64,000 bases of DNA from Hydra vulgaris (taxonomy: Eukaryota; Cnidaria; Hydrozoa; Anthoathecata; Hydridae): assembly GCF_038396675.1 (NCBI RefSeq), contig NC_088932.1:25667001-25731000 (forward strand), written 5' to 3'. Both the position numbers and the translations under genes were made by a program. This document shows, piece by piece, positions 26,508 to 49,500 of the stretch; position 1 is the stretch's first letter, and each line of letters starts with the position of its first letter. The notes under the pieces were generated by a model. It did no database searches and was not told where the DNA came from. It was given only the letters and a program-made list of their open reading frames with translations.

Positions 26508-26625
26508 CAGCTACTTATTCTTATAAAAGTTTTAGTTTGGAAGTGGACTCCTGAACGTTTCAGTTTGGAAGTGGACTCCTGAACGTTTCAGTTCAGGAGT
26601 CCACTTTTATAAGAATAAGTAGCCG
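26508..26625. repeat. Inverted repeat with an internal tandem duplication
   Basis: GCTACTTATTCTTATAAAAG...GTGGACTCCTGAAC is mirrored by GTTCAGGAGTCCACTTTTAT...AGTAGC. The 28-bp phrase CAGTTTGGAAGTGGACTCC... is duplicated in the left arm. The right arm abuts the SINE. Confidence 0.75.
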
Positions 26626-26815
26626 TGGCGTAGTGTTTAGAGTTCTGGCTTAAAACCAGGAGGTTCAAGGTTCAATGCCAGCTCAGGCTAGATAAGCGCC
26701 ATAGATAAGAAGGAAATCCCGAATTCCTGGTTAAATACTCTTTCGCGGTACTCTGTGAAAAGACCGTTAGGTCTACTTGGAAAACCTTGGACATCGAGTA
26801 AACTGTATTGTATTA
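26622..26815 (+). mobile_element. tRNA-derived SINE, copy 1
   Basis: The head resembles a tRNA with Pol III boxes: box A-like GGCGTAGTGTTTAGAGTTC and box B-like GGTTCAAGGTTCAATGCC. The body contains CTGGTTAAATACTC...CTGTGAAAAGACCGTTAGGT. The same body phrase occurs in the copy at 30700-30862, so this is a family rather than a tRNA gene. Confidence 0.75.
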
Positions 26816-28670
26816 TATGTTACCAGTAGCAGGATGATCATAAAGATCCTGGACCTCATCTGACCTGACGTAGATATAAGAAGTTATTTCCGTAAGCCGT
26901 AAAGTTAAACTGGAAATGAGGATGAAAAAATTGATTATATGGTTGTAGTCATTATTTAATACATTCACTACGCTTACATCATACCAGAGGTTCAAACAAA
27001 ACACAAGCATACATATAGTAACTTACGGGCAAGTGAAAACCGCTTCAGATGTTGAGGAAGAAGACAAACATATATAAGTAGTAACAAACGGGTAAAGTAA
27101 AACAGCAACTAAGACATTTTTAACTACATAACAGATAAAAAATAGATATTACTGTATATTTAAGAGATATTAAATAGTATCAAAAACATTAATAAGTTAA
27201 CTCCTACTTTTGTATAAAAAGACATAGGAGAGGTTGTACTGGATTGCGTGGTACTAGTAGCAGGAGAACCAAGATAATCCTAATCCTGACCTGCCTAACT
27301 ATAGTCATTATAACTGTATTACCATATATCTATTATATATATGCACTTTCAGGGCTGTCCCTAGGGAAGGGGGAAGAGGTATAGGGGGTGACCAACTCCA
27401 CTACAAAACCTTTATTCAAAAACTAGTTATCAAATTCGGACCTGGTAAGTTTTGACCTTTAGGCGGCAGTTGGTAAATGTAACGAGCACCTTTTTTTTTT
27501 TAGCGTTACCAGGCCGCTAGTCGGCAAAAAACAGATACGTGTCTTTCCTATTAAAACCTATTTGGGTCAACCCTGAACACTTTGGTGATACATGTACAGC
27601 TGTAGACTTTGTAGATACAAAGAGCTAATTAAAAGCTAAAATAATATCAATTTATTGAATTCAGAAAATCAAAACCAACTAAATTAAAAATAAAGAAAAA
27701 TAGCAAGATGGTAGCAACAAAAAAAAATTAAAAAACACAATTTGAAGTTCAAACCCATAAAAAAACACAATTTGAAGTTTAAACTCATATAAAAATTTGC
27801 AAAAAATGCCAAAAACCACACAAAAATACTGATCCTCGTTTGCACACATCTAACAAAACAAACCAAAAAGTAAAAATTAAAAAAATAGAAGTTTTACTCT
27901 GCAAAAGGTATAATCTACATTTTGTATGAAAAAACATATATCTACTTGATATTTACAATATGTATCGGAAAAACAAAAAAAAGTTAATCAAAAATCAATT
28001 AAATGTTGAGTTGACATGTTGACTTGAAAAGTATCTATTTGTGATTTATACGCAGCTATATTGTAACTATAAAGTATGTGAATAAAGTTAAATAAGAAAG
28101 TATTACAGTAATTATCAATATTAATATATTTTAATATTGGTACTGTAAGTAAACTTATAGTACCAATATTAAAATATTTAAAAGTTTTAAGGGTATAGTA
28201 TGACTAATTTTTGAGAATTGAAAATGTAGTTTGTATACACAACATATATGCTTTAAACCATTTGCTAAAATTTTTGGGTACCCAGTTTACAGTGTCTCTC
28301 TTTTGTAACAGTTTGAAGCTGGTAGATCTCCCTTCTGTGAAAGCTTGTGAGAAAACCTTGTTTTAAAATCTTTCATTAAATATTTTATTTAATTACTTTT
28401 ATTGCAATTGTTGTATTCGATCACATTGTTAAGTTACATTAAGACGAGAAAAAATTAAAGGCAATCCTATTTTTGCTGTTACTGACCAGTATTTGTTAAA
28501 TGACGTTGCTGAAAAATAATATAATTCGGATGTATCACAAAAAACACTTTCCTGTCAGTTTTGTAACAATAAATCAAAAAAAGTTTGATCTCATAGATTG
28601 TCATTCCTTACGTTACCAGCAGTATTCATGTCTTATCAAGTTAAAAGAAACAAACCTTTTATAAATCCAC
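26816..28670. other. AT-rich stretch; one hairpin
   Basis: No gene was recognised. An inverted repeat at 28124-28179 (arms of about 24 bp, ATTTTAATATTGGTACTGTAAG) is the only clear structure. Confidence 0.4.
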
Positions 28671-28671
28671 T

Positions 28672-29130
28672 TTGTTTAAAATTCTTATATTTCTCATTGC
28701 TCGATGCAGCACCGATAAGAATAAATTAAAAAAACTTTTTAATATGCAAAAACACAAAGTCATAATTAAATCCATTGTTAGGCGTTATACACATTCCCAA
28801 CCATTGTTTTCTAAGTTAATTATACTAAATATTTACCTAATAAATATTCATTATCTTCTAATTTTATGTTAAAAACTAATAAAATTAGTATTCCTAAAAT
28901 TTTCAATCCGTTATTTAAAATAAATCAGAATAAATACTTAACTAGGTATTCAAATAACACCTATATACAGCACAAAAGTTATTTTTTGGCAACTGAATTT
29001 TCAATCTCTATTAGAGGACTCTATTCGAGGAGGAGGTATGGAATAAAATACTTTCAAATGAACTTAAAACTTTACAAACGCTAAAAGAATTTAAGTCAAA
29101 ATTGAGACAGAGATTACTAATATACTGCAA
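28672..29130 (+). pseudogene. LINE RT C-terminal fragment related to 120-888
   Basis: Frames read ARCSTDKNKLKKLFNMQK, YTHSQPLFSKLIILNIYL, then after a shift FNPLFKINQNKYLTRYSNN and FLATEFSISIRGL. These align block by block with AWCSTNATKVKKLF, FSHTQTLFNKLNILNVYK and SATKFSIANRG in the fragment at 120-888. It is decayed and frameshifted. Confidence 0.7.
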
Positions 29131-29177
29131 AGCTATTTCTAAGTTATCATTGTATATACTGTTTATTGGAAAGCTTT

Positions 29178-29440
29178 AAGTTAATAATTAATAAGTTAAT
29201 AATTAATAAGTTAATAAATAATAAGTTAATAATTAATAAGTTAATAATTAATAAGTTAATAATTAATAAGTTAATAATTAATAAGTTAATAATTAATAAG
29301 TTAATAATTAATAAGTTAATAATTAATAAGTTAATAATTAATAAGTTAATAATTAATAAGTTAATAATTAATAAGTTAATAATTAATAAGTTAATAATTA
29401 ATAAGTAAGTTAATAATTAATAAGTAAGTTAATAACTACT
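29178..29440. repeat. 15-bp tandem repeat (TTAATAATTAATAAG)n
   Basis: About 17 nearly identical copies, with 4-bp AAGT insertions in the last two. It is translatable as LIINK repeats, which has no meaning as protein. Confidence 0.95.
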
Positions 29441-30690
29441 TTTTTACAATATTTATGATTTTAGCTTTTGATTTTGTTTTTTCTTGTTTTTTTTAAGTGT
29501 TGTTTATTTTTATATTAAACTAATTTTTTGGATTTTTTATTTCTTGAAACTAGCATTTATAGATAAATTTATGATTTCTCATATAATAAATATAAAAATT
29601 TTAATTTTTATTTTAATATCACATTCTAAACTCTATATTTTTGTTTTTTTTCATTTACAATTTATATAGTTTACAAAAATTTATCTTGGCAATAAGTCAT
29701 AATAATTTTTATTTTTGCCCATGCTATCAATATATACTGTTAATATCTTACAAAATTTATATTTACACGCCAGAAGAAAAAAAATCATTTTAAAAGATAC
29801 TAAAAAAGCGAAGATAACATAAGAAATACCTAAACTTTAACATTTAAAAGTATATTTAGAAAGAAGTATTGCAAATCTTTTAGATAACTGTTTTGAAACT
29901 AAATCATTTTAAAGCTTTTGGGATTATTTTCAATATAGCTAACTCAACATATCAGGTTATTAAACCAGTTTTTCTTTACTTCAAGGGGTTTCTACAAATA
30001 TATCTTGGACAATATTAATTCTATAGGATTTTTATAGGATTCCACATTACTTGGGCTTGAAATATGTAACTATGTACTGTAACATCTTTCTGGTTGATCT
30101 AAGCGATACAATTTCATCTGGGAAGGTCAGCCTATTTTTAAATAGGGATTGATCTGTTATTTAAGTGGTTATGTTTTTGGCACATATTGCTGCATCAGAA
30201 AGTACACTATCTATAGGATGCGTCTATTTTACTTGGTGCTTAATACCAAGGAAACGATGATTTGCCTGAGCACAAACTTGGGAACACGCATAACAGATCA
30301 GACTCGAAAAACGAAAAATAACTATTGAGGCAATATGCATTTTTATTACTGCTGAAATAACCTTTAACAAAATGGCTTCAAAATATGACTAATAGTTTCT
30401 TTACTATTAATAAAATTGACAATAATGATATTATATTCTCACTTCTCAAAGACACAAATATTTTGAAAGATTTTTTTGAAATCTAGTATTTCAAAGATTA
30501 GTGAAACTGATACTTGTTTTAACAAAGAGTTTTATTTAAATGTTCTTAAAGAATTAAATATTTTAAATAGAAGAATATATCTTTTAGAACTGTTTGAACC
30601 AGTTTAAAAACAATAATGAGTAAGTTTATAAACGAGTAATAATACTTGGTAAAGTAACCAGAGGTTCCTCGCGAAAGATTGTATTGTAAA
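29441..30690. other. AT-rich stretch, nothing recognised
   Basis: No coding homology or repeat structure was identified. Confidence 0.35.
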
Positions 30691-30699
30691 AAGATCGAT

Positions 30700-30862
30700 T
30701 GTATTTGAATGGTGCAGTGATTAGAGTGCTTGCTTTAGAAGCAATAGATCCAGGGTTCAGCGCATACTTCGCGCCATCGGTAAGAAAAGAGGCGTGAACT
30801 TCTTAGTTAAATGCCCTTCCGTGGTTTTCTGTGACAAGACCGTTAGGTGTTCTGTAACCTTA
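30700..30862 (+). mobile_element. tRNA-derived SINE, copy 2
   Basis: The head is ATGGTGCAGTGATTAGAGTG with box B-like GATCCAGGGTTCAGCGC. The body is TTAGTTAAATGCCC...CTGTGACAAGACCGTTAGGT, and an A-rich tail follows at 30863. It shares the body with copy 1, but the tRNA head differs. Confidence 0.75.
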
Positions 30863-30869
30863 AAAGAAA

Positions 30870-32070
30870 AAAAAGAAAAAGAGTTAATATGAGTATATAC
30901 TTCAAATTGAAGTTGTAGGTCAACGTTGTCTCTTTTAAGACCTTTGACTAAACCTTATGATATACCATTTTCCCGTAATTCCAATTAAGAAAAGGTGTTG
31001 AAACAATCCTCGAATTCTGGAAAAGATTTATACAAAAATGTACATAACTTTGAACTTTGTCTAATTCAATTCAATTTTTTTAAATTTAATCCTTAAAGCT
31101 GAGTTAAACGATCTTTTGTGATAACATCTATCAATTTTCAACTTCACTAAATATTATAGTTCATCGATAAAATTGACGAATGTTTATTGATGAAAATTGT
31201 TTTATTTTGCATCCTAAAGAAGGCTGGGTACTAATGCGGACAAAAATCTAACATCAAAGACAAAAACTATTGTTTTCATACTATTCGTTTTTTAATTAAG
31301 GCTTTACTGATTAAAATTTTTACGAAATCGCGTATTATTTGAGTTTTAATATGTAGGTCATAATTAAATATAACAACTTGCGCTAATGCATTTTGTGGGA
31401 AAAGGCCAGTAAATGGTTAAAGGCCAGGTATTGACAATGTCACTCTACGGTTTTATAACTATATTACCTCTATCCTTTCCAGGCGGTTTTATTTCATTTT
31501 TGTGGATAGGGGATTTTTGGATTATAGGAACGCCCGCTAAAGGAGCCCAAAAGGTCATTTTGTTTGTAAACGTACTAAGTACGTTTAATATGGAACGTTA
31601 AAACAAAAATAAACAGAAGAATAGCAAAAAAGTTCTTACTTTCTTTTTTTTTTTTTTTTTTTTTTTTTTTTCAAAAAATTAAGAAAATTAATTTCTTTAA
31701 GTCAAATTTAATTCATTCATTTTAAATAAAAAATAAAAAAACAGGTTTTGTAAATCTAAGTTTGAGTATATGAATTAGATACCTAAAAGAGGTATAAAAA
31801 AGTCGTTCTAGGTTTTAAACGTTAAAAGTTTAAAAGCTATTGAAAACAAAACCAGTATTTTATAAATATCGATTTATCGGTTTTTAAAATATAAAAATAC
31901 ATGTCTCTGATAAAACATATTCTGCAGCTCTTTAGTAACACTGAAATTCGTTAAAACGCTTATGTAAAGATATTTTAAATAAATTAGTTTTAAATTCACC
32001 TAAAGCACATATCAAATGTTAAAAGATCAAAACAAAAATACTTAATGTTAGTTATTTATTATTAGTTGGT
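30870..32070. other. Region 3' of the GAS2-like gene
   Basis: AT-rich, with poly-T at 31647-31671. It probably includes the 3' UTR. No other gene was recognised. A 62-codon plus frame at 31413 is unsupported. Confidence 0.4.
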
Positions 32071-32077
32071 AATTCGG

Positions 32078-41853
<9,776 letters not shown>

Positions 41854-41952
41854 CTTCGTTGTAATTTAAAAAGACAAATCTACATCATTAAACATTTTTA
41901 TAAAATTAGTAAAATCCAATAAATGTATAAGAAGAACTTTGTTATATAACAT

Positions 41953-42099
<147 letters not shown>

Positions 42100-44040
42100 A
42101 AAAATGTGTACTCACAATTACTAGCAAAAATTTGTTACTTAACTATAAATAGTAGAACAAGAGTTCTATAACTTATAAGTGATTAGCAAAACTTTAACCT
42201 TATGTTGACAAAAAACAATGAAAGCGCGAGTAATAAATATTTGTTGTAATAATTTAACTTGCGAATTAAAAATCTTTATTCAAGTTCATTGCAAGCGGTC
42301 GATAACGTGATGGTATTTAAAAATTCTGTTTTTATTTTTAACTGTTTTCACCGTCTGAAAAATCAATAACAAACCTTTCATTTTCTAAAGTATCTGTAAT
42401 GAAAGTTTTACTTTCATTTTAAAAATATCTATAACGAAAGTAATTTTTTATTATCTTTATTTAAATGAAACAATTAATAAATTGTTTACATAAACTTAAT
42501 AAGGTTTACGATTTATTTTAATAAATCTAACCAAAGTTTATTTTAAATAAGCAACAAAAACATGGTTCGAAAACATCCTGATTAAAATTTTTATATTTTT
42601 AAATTTTTCTTTTTAATAAAACAGTTTAATAGTAACTATTGCTTTGATAATTTACAAATTTCTATTATATTAACTTGAATTTATTTATAATACAATTGCT
42701 TTTATTTACACTTAGTACTATTTATTATTACCTATAATTTTACATGCTATTCAGTTACTAAAAAGTAATCCTTAGGTTTAAAAGTAACCCTTAGGGGATA
42801 TACGCAAAAAAAAGTTAAACACAAGCGAAAAAAAGACTAGAACAACAAATACTAATGCAAACAATAAAACTCCACAAAGACCTGTTAACAAAGATTTGTT
42901 ATTTTCTTTTATTTACAAAATAAAAGAAAATAACAAAAAAAAGCAAAATACAACAAATATACTCCTAATAATAAAATACAACTAATAACAAAAACGCTCA
43001 TGCAAAAGCATTCTTAAATTGACATTTTTTTTTTTTACACAGAAAGTATAATTACTAAATTTTATTTTTTATTTTTAATATTTTTAAAATAATCGAAAGG
43101 AATTTGATTTAAAAATTTATAAAAAGTTAAAGAAATAAATAGTTTAAGATTTATCCCTTTAATTTAAAGTAATGTTATAGTTTAAAAAACAATTCTAAAT
43201 AAAAAACAACTTACTCGTCCTGTAGAGTTTGCTGAGGAATTCTTTGTCTCAAATGTCGTTTACTTTATAAACACCATGGTAAATTGAATAAAAAGCTAAT
43301 AATTAAAATATGTTAACAACGTTGTAAAAAAACTATAATATTTTTTAAAAAGCGTCAGCACGAAAACATTGTTAACATTGTAAAACGACGATAGATAATC
43401 GTTCTTTTATATAATTACATATTTTAATTAATTACGTAATTGTTAGCGTTTTGTTAACGGTAATATCAACGCGTTTAAAGCTTCCGATCCTCTCCTTAAT
43501 AAATATATTATTTTTAAAACCTAATAAAAGTTTTAAATAAAAGATTATTATAATTTTTATTGTTTTAATAAGTTAAAAATATTTTTCGAAAATGTATACT
43601 CATAATGGCTTGTTGAGTTAACAAGTTGCGTAAATTATTTAAATAAAAGCAAAATTTTTAGAAGTACCGTTTGTCGTTATGTCATTTAGAAGTTAGCACC
43701 ACCCAATAACAAATAAAAAAGTACTTATTACGTATTTAGGTAAGTATTATGGTCATTTAAAATTAGCTTCATTAAAATGACGTATTAACTAATTACGGAT
43801 AGCTGTAAAGTTATGTCAAATTAAACTTCATAATCAAATCTTTAAAATTGGCTTTGATACTATAACTCAAAAATTTACTACTAACAATCAGTTTCTATCT
43901 AATTTTTGGTAATTGAAATTAGGTAATTCTTGAACAGAAATTATTACGGTGTGAACTAATAATGCAAGTGAATAATAAAGTAATAACGCAGTTTTTCAAA
44001 TAAGATTACAAATATCTCAAAACATAAGGAGTTGCACTAT
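42100..44040. other. 5' region of the GAS2-like gene
   Basis: No further coding sequence. A perfect 17-bp hairpin (GTTATTTTCTTTTATTT) lies at 42898-42934. A donor-like GGACGA|gtaag on the minus strand at 43215 could end a noncoding first exon. A promoter could not be assigned. Confidence 0.4.
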
Positions 44041-44043
44041 ACA

Positions 44044-44206
<163 letters not shown>

Positions 44207-44309
44207 CAAGAACTATAGCAAAACCAAAACTGCAACCAAATTAGTAAGCTCTTTAAAGTTATCAACCAGTAAAGCAGCAATGATTCGTCGACATTCAGAC
44301 GCCTTCACA

Positions 44310-45290
44310 GTCTGGTATATTCAAATCAACTATTAAAGAAGCTGTTAAACTTAAAAATAAAGTGAAGAAAATATTACATTTAGAAGGCTGGTCACTGCAC
44401 TTTAATAGTAAAGGTATTAGTCACTAAGAATATCGAGTTTTAATGTTGGAGAATAAACAAAGGGAAGAAAAGTTACAAGCACTAGATCTATCAGACGGAA
44501 AAGTAGATGAAATTATTAAAGTTACAACAGCTATTCCCGATGAATACAATTTATGGAAGAGTATAAAGATGATTGTAGCGGACACTACGGATGTAAACAC
44601 TGGAAGAAGAAATGGGATTGTCGGTCAGTTACAATGAAGTTTGCCGAAAAAAAACTGGATGAACCACAATTCATTGGTTGTCAACATGGTCTTGACCGAG
44701 TCCTTCACGTAGTAATGGATGAAAAACTTGGAAGAAACAACATGTCGCCCAATACCGATATCCATTTTTTTCTATACTTGTAAAGAATTATAAACTGCTC
44801 AGGATGAATTTCAAGGATGATAAAGAAGTGATTACTGAAAAAGCAGAATGGTATGATGATATGAAATTTCATTTAACTCGGGTTTTCCGCTTTTTTGAAG
44901 AATCTGGGGTACTTCTTAAAACGATGTTTTAAAAAATACAAATAAATAATGCAAGATTTAATTCCCAAACAATACTAGCTCTTCTGGTATATATTTTTCT
45001 ACCACTACTCGACATTTGTAGATTTATGTCTTACAGATGGGCGGACTATTGGTTTACTGACCAAATGTACAATGTAGATGGTTATCGGAAAAAGCGTTAA
45101 ACTCAGTGAAAATGTACAATGCAGATGTCACAAAAAAGTGTTAAACTCAGTGAAAAAGTTTTAGAATTAGGAACCCTCGAGACTGGAAATTTCCAGAACA
45201 AATTAGTGTGCAGAATGAGCAATCAAGTGTCTTCAAGATCTTTTTGACATTTGCACAAAAAAAAAAGAGAACTTTTAGCTTAGATTTACT
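44310..45290 (+). pseudogene. hAT-like (DTTxNTG family) transposase, copy C
   Basis: It reads LHLEGWSLHFNSKGISH, then YRVLMLENKQREEKLQALDL, LWKSIKMIVADTTDVNTG and, in another frame, PQFIGCQHGLDRVLHVVMDE. These align with the HWDSKL, FDTTSSNTG and CRHHVYEL blocks of the element at 7674. The expected Asp of the first block is Asn here. Frames change near 44400, 44630 and 44770, and several stops follow. No terminal repeats were detected, so this is an old remnant of a different subfamily. Confidence 0.7.
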
Positions 45291-45889
45291 TTGTCTAACA
45301 AATCATAAAATTGTATATTACGCTTTAATTAAGCTGAATACTACACAACATTTTTTCGATAAATACAGTAGCTTTTTGTAATCAGAGAATTGTTATTTAA
45401 GTTTGTAAACTTATATTTATTTGTAATTTAGAGTTCTATGATGTAAGAATAAATTATTGAATTCTTAAAAACTATAAAATAACTCTCCAATTAAAAAAAA
45501 TAGAATTTTAAAAAAGTATGATCATAAATTGTTTGAAATTTTATCCATACGCATATATGGTAAACTTGAGTTTTTGGTTTGTGGGTGACCTTTAATAATT
45601 TTAATTATTTTAATTCTAAAAAGGCATTCCATGAATTTTTAAATAGAGTTAAATGATTTTGTGGCAATTTTTGCAAAATGTTGTCTCTTGTTAGGATATT
45701 AGAGTTTGATTAGGTCAGTTTCACCAGTCTTCTTTTCCTCTCTTTTACATAAATTTGAAAAATAAATAGGTTTATTTAGCCGAAATTAATTGTTTGTATT
45801 AGAAACTTAATAAATGCAAAAAACTTTTTCTTTACTTCATATATTTAACCACACTCTTACTGTCACTTCAATGATATAAATCAGCTCAA

Positions 45890-46005
45890 ATTGTAGGGCA
45901 ATTTTTTGCAAAGCATCCTTATTTGATATAAGGGTAAGCACATGATTGTTTGGAGTTTGCTCCGTGTCCAGAGGTTAGCTTAAAGACCATAAAATGCTAG
46001 TTCAT
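45890..46005. mobile_element. Foldback MITE, copy 2 (single arm)
   Basis: GCAAAGCATCCTTATTTGAT ... GTTTGGAGTTTGCTCCGTGTCC matches one arm of the element at 55848-56110. No second arm was seen. Confidence 0.65.
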
Positions 46006-46009
46006 ACAG

Positions 46010-46905
46010 ATTTTTGTCCTATCGTTCTAATCCTACTTGTTAACCGTTATAACAAAAATAGGTTCTGTTGTAGATTAGATGAAATCTAACTTGTGTTAAC
46101 CATTCTCTTCTATTGATTTTGTTCTCTATCTCTATAAATATTATATTCGTCCTGGTATTGAAAACTATAGTCATAATTTTTAATTAATTTTCTACTAACT
46201 CCCAACGTAATTAGTGCTTGCTTGCAGCCTTGTTGGAGTTAAATTTTTCCATGCTTTATATAAGGTTACTTTTCTATATACATATGTTTGTGTGCCACAA
46301 AATTTGAAACCAATTTTTGAAAGCTTTTTTCTCAACCAATTTTGCTCAAATTTTGCACACTTAATCATTTTCGATGACAATGCAAGGAAATGGAAAAATT
46401 TGACCAAAAAAAGTTAATTAAGTTAACAAAAATTTAATTTGTATTTCCCCATAAGAACACTGAATTAATAAAAAAAAAATTTAAAAACGTAACAGTAATT
46501 TTTCCTTCTACAAAAGATAACAAAAAAAGAATTTCTAGGCCCAATAGAATTCTGCTTGCATAAAGCATGGATTTGAAAAAATAATTTTTTTTTGATTCAC
46601 TAGTTATTAATAAAAATTTCATCAAGAAAAATGAATAATAAAAACCTTGTGTTCAACATATATGCATTGCTGATAACCGCATAGCATATATGTCAAGCAG
46701 CTGTTACGTCGTAGTTAAAGCCTTTAGGCCGGGTGATTAAAAAAAAACCAATCGCTTTCAATCAATATTTGGTCACCTTTACGTAAATAAAAATTTCAGC
46801 AACTTTTTTTAAGTTTTTATTCAAGTAAAGCTGAGCAATTACTGAGTAAATTGCTTAACAATACGTGATTAAAAATTTGTGCAAAACTGCTGAAGTACAC
46901 ATGCA
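46010..46905. other. Stretch with no recognised feature
   Basis: AT-rich. A short inverted pair CATATATGC/GCATATATG lies at 46659-46695. Confidence 0.35.
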
Positions 46906-48934
46906 ATAGTAGGGGAGAGTGGGGAGAAGTGGGACCCTAGAGAAGTGGGACACCCCTATAATTTATTTCGCAGCAGCGCCTAATTACTGTTATTTAATGT
47001 AAACGTATAGATTTCATGTGCTCTGTTTATTAGACATCATTTCCCTTCCCTGCACGTGGTAAAGACCCCTTTTTTCGAAAGTACCCCGAAAAATTACTTT
47101 TACTTACAGCCTAGTAACTTATAATGAATTTATTTTCAACTGTTGCTGTACCTTTTTTCTATTTTATAGGCAAATGCACTTATCATCTAACATTAAATAA
47201 TTAAATTTATATTTTAGCTTTAACTGTGTAGCTGTAATTTTAGTTTTATTTCGTCTTCCCGACATAGGGGTTGAGTGGGACAAAGAAAAAAGTCGCTGTC
47301 CCACTTCTCCTTAACAGTTATGCGTTATTTTATTGCGGAATTTTCTAGAACATTTTAACTACGATTTTTTATAGTTTTCAAAATAAAAATATTGAGGCGT
47401 TTAATTGAAATATTTAATTGTAGTTTTAGTTCTTCTACAGTTAATTTAAAACAAAATTTGGAAAGAGAGATCTTTATTAAAGATAAATTTGATTTGATTC
47501 ATCATTATTGCTTGGAGCAAAGTGAGAATTCTTTTTACATCAATAATTTGTAAGCATTTGGAAAGCAAAAGGCATGCATAAAAGTTTTTTTAATCTTAAA
47601 TAAAATCATAATTTCATAATCGTCTGATATAAGATATAGTGATAACAGTGACCTTAATACCATAAAAAATAAATATTTTTTTATCAAACCTAATTTCTTT
47701 TAAATTTCAGGTCATGCCTAGAGTTGATAAATGAAAAAGTGAAACTCCACATGTTTCAGAAAACATTTTGAAAGTTGCTGTAGCCGAAGTGGAAAATGGG
47801 ATAAGCCTTAGAGAAGCTGCATATTCAGCTGGCATTTCTAAGTCTGCACTTCATAGGTGTATAAAAAAATACCCAGCTGCTAATCTTCAACCAAATTATC
47901 AACATTCTATGATTGTTAGTCAGTGTTTGTTCTTGTGCAACATTCTGTTGCACTAGAACAAACACTGACTACTTATCTAAAGTCATGTTCTGATATGTTA
48001 GATGGCCTTACACCAGTTTAAGTAAGAGCTCTAGTTTTTGAAATGGCTCAAGTAAACAAAATAAAATGTCCCTTGCGTTGCAAAATAAAGGCTGGTCGAG
48101 ATTGGTTAACAAGATTTTTAAAAAGAAACCCAAAACTATCTGTTAGAAAACTTCAATTGCCAGAGCATCGACATTTAATCGATATACTATTGATATTTTC
48201 TTTAATAAACTACAAAAAGGTATATCAGAGTCTAAAGCAACATCATTTAAAATTTTTAATCTTGATAAGACAGGTTTTACTACTGTACAAAAAATTACTC
48301 ATGTCATTGCATTAAAGGGAACAAAGCAAGTTGGGTAAATAGCATCTAGAGAAAGAAGTGAATTAGTAACAGTGTTGCATTGTCTCCGCAGCTGGTGTAG
48401 CAATATCCCCTGTTATTGTTTTTTCAAGAAAACTTATTTAGAAACCCACTAATGAGAGGAGCACCAGAAGGTTCTATTGGATTAGCCAATCAATCTGGAT
48501 GGATGAATGCTGAAATATTTGTAGATGTTTTAAAGCATTTTGTAAAGTTTGCTCGCCCAACAGCTGATCACAAAGTTTTATTGATTATGTATAATCATAA
48601 AAGCCACCTTTCACTACAGTCACTTGAATATGCAAAAGAGAACCATGTTTATATGATGACTTTGCCCCCACATACTTCACATAAGACACAACCTTTAAAT
48701 AGGTCTGTTTTTGGTCCAATGAAAACATATTTTAATGCAGCTGACAATAGTTGGATGCTTAGCAATCCAGGACAAGCCATTACAATTTATGAGATGGTCA
48801 GTCTCATTCAACAAGCATGGGAAAATCTTCCACACCAACAAATATTATGTCAGGATTTCGCGTGACAGGAATTTGGCCTTAATGATAGATGTATATGGGG
48901 ATGATATTTATTAACCATCAACTGTAACAGATAG

Positions 48935-49190
48935 AGATGTGCCTCAAGAACCATGCAGTGAAGGCTCATGTGAGAAATTGATTATAACTACTACTCTTTC
49001 AGATATCTCAGGTTTGTATGTGCAACTGTTGTTGGTGTTTGGATGAAGCAGCTGATAGAGATAGAGAATTGCCTCAAGAACCATGCAACGAAGGCTCATG
49101 CGAGAAATCTAATACAAGTTCTATTCTTTCAGATATCTCAGGTTTGGGTGTGCAACATGAAGTAGTAAAAGAAAACTTAACTGTATTTTC
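48935..49190. repeat. 130-bp tandem duplication inside transposon 4
   Basis: GCCTCAAGAACCATGCA... to CAGATATCTCAGGTTTG is present at 48941 and again at 49071. It lies in the Ser/Glu-rich C-terminal region of the transposase. Confidence 0.85.
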
Positions 49191-49345
49191 TCCTGAGATT
49201 GTACAAGGTTATCCAATGGTAATTTAAACTAAATATTCTTAGTTTAGGTTTTCTTTAAATTCTATAATTATATAATACTATAATATATATTTTGCAGGCA
49301 TCTTCTCGAAAGATTTTAAGATATGGACGTAAAAAGGGAACATGT

Positions 49346-49500
49346 ATGATCAACACCAGAGATTTTAAGAATAAAACATCAACACCAGAGATTTTAGCCA
49401 CAAAAAATGAAGTAAATGAAAGCCACATCAACACCAGAGATTTTAGCCACAAAAAATGAAGTAAATGAAAGCCACATCAACACCAGAGATTTTAAGAATA
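49346..49500. repeat. 49-bp tandem repeat inside transposon 4
   Basis: Units of CATCAACACCAGAGATTTTA followed by GCCACAAAAAATGAAG, about 2.5 copies, with a shorter variant at each end. Confidence 0.85.

Noticed and set aside
26640..26700. tRNA gene
   Set aside because: The head has Pol III box-like words, but the acceptor stem does not close and the same body recurs at 30700, so it is a SINE.
29166..29408. 80-residue LIINK repeat ORF
   Set aside because: It is the 15-bp tandem repeat read in frame, with no start context or neighbours.
31413..31601. 62-residue plus-strand ORF
   Set aside because: No motif, no splice context and no homology that I recognise.
49346..49500. CRISPR-like array
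   Set aside because: Repeats are contiguous 49-bp units without unique spacers, inside a eukaryotic transposon.
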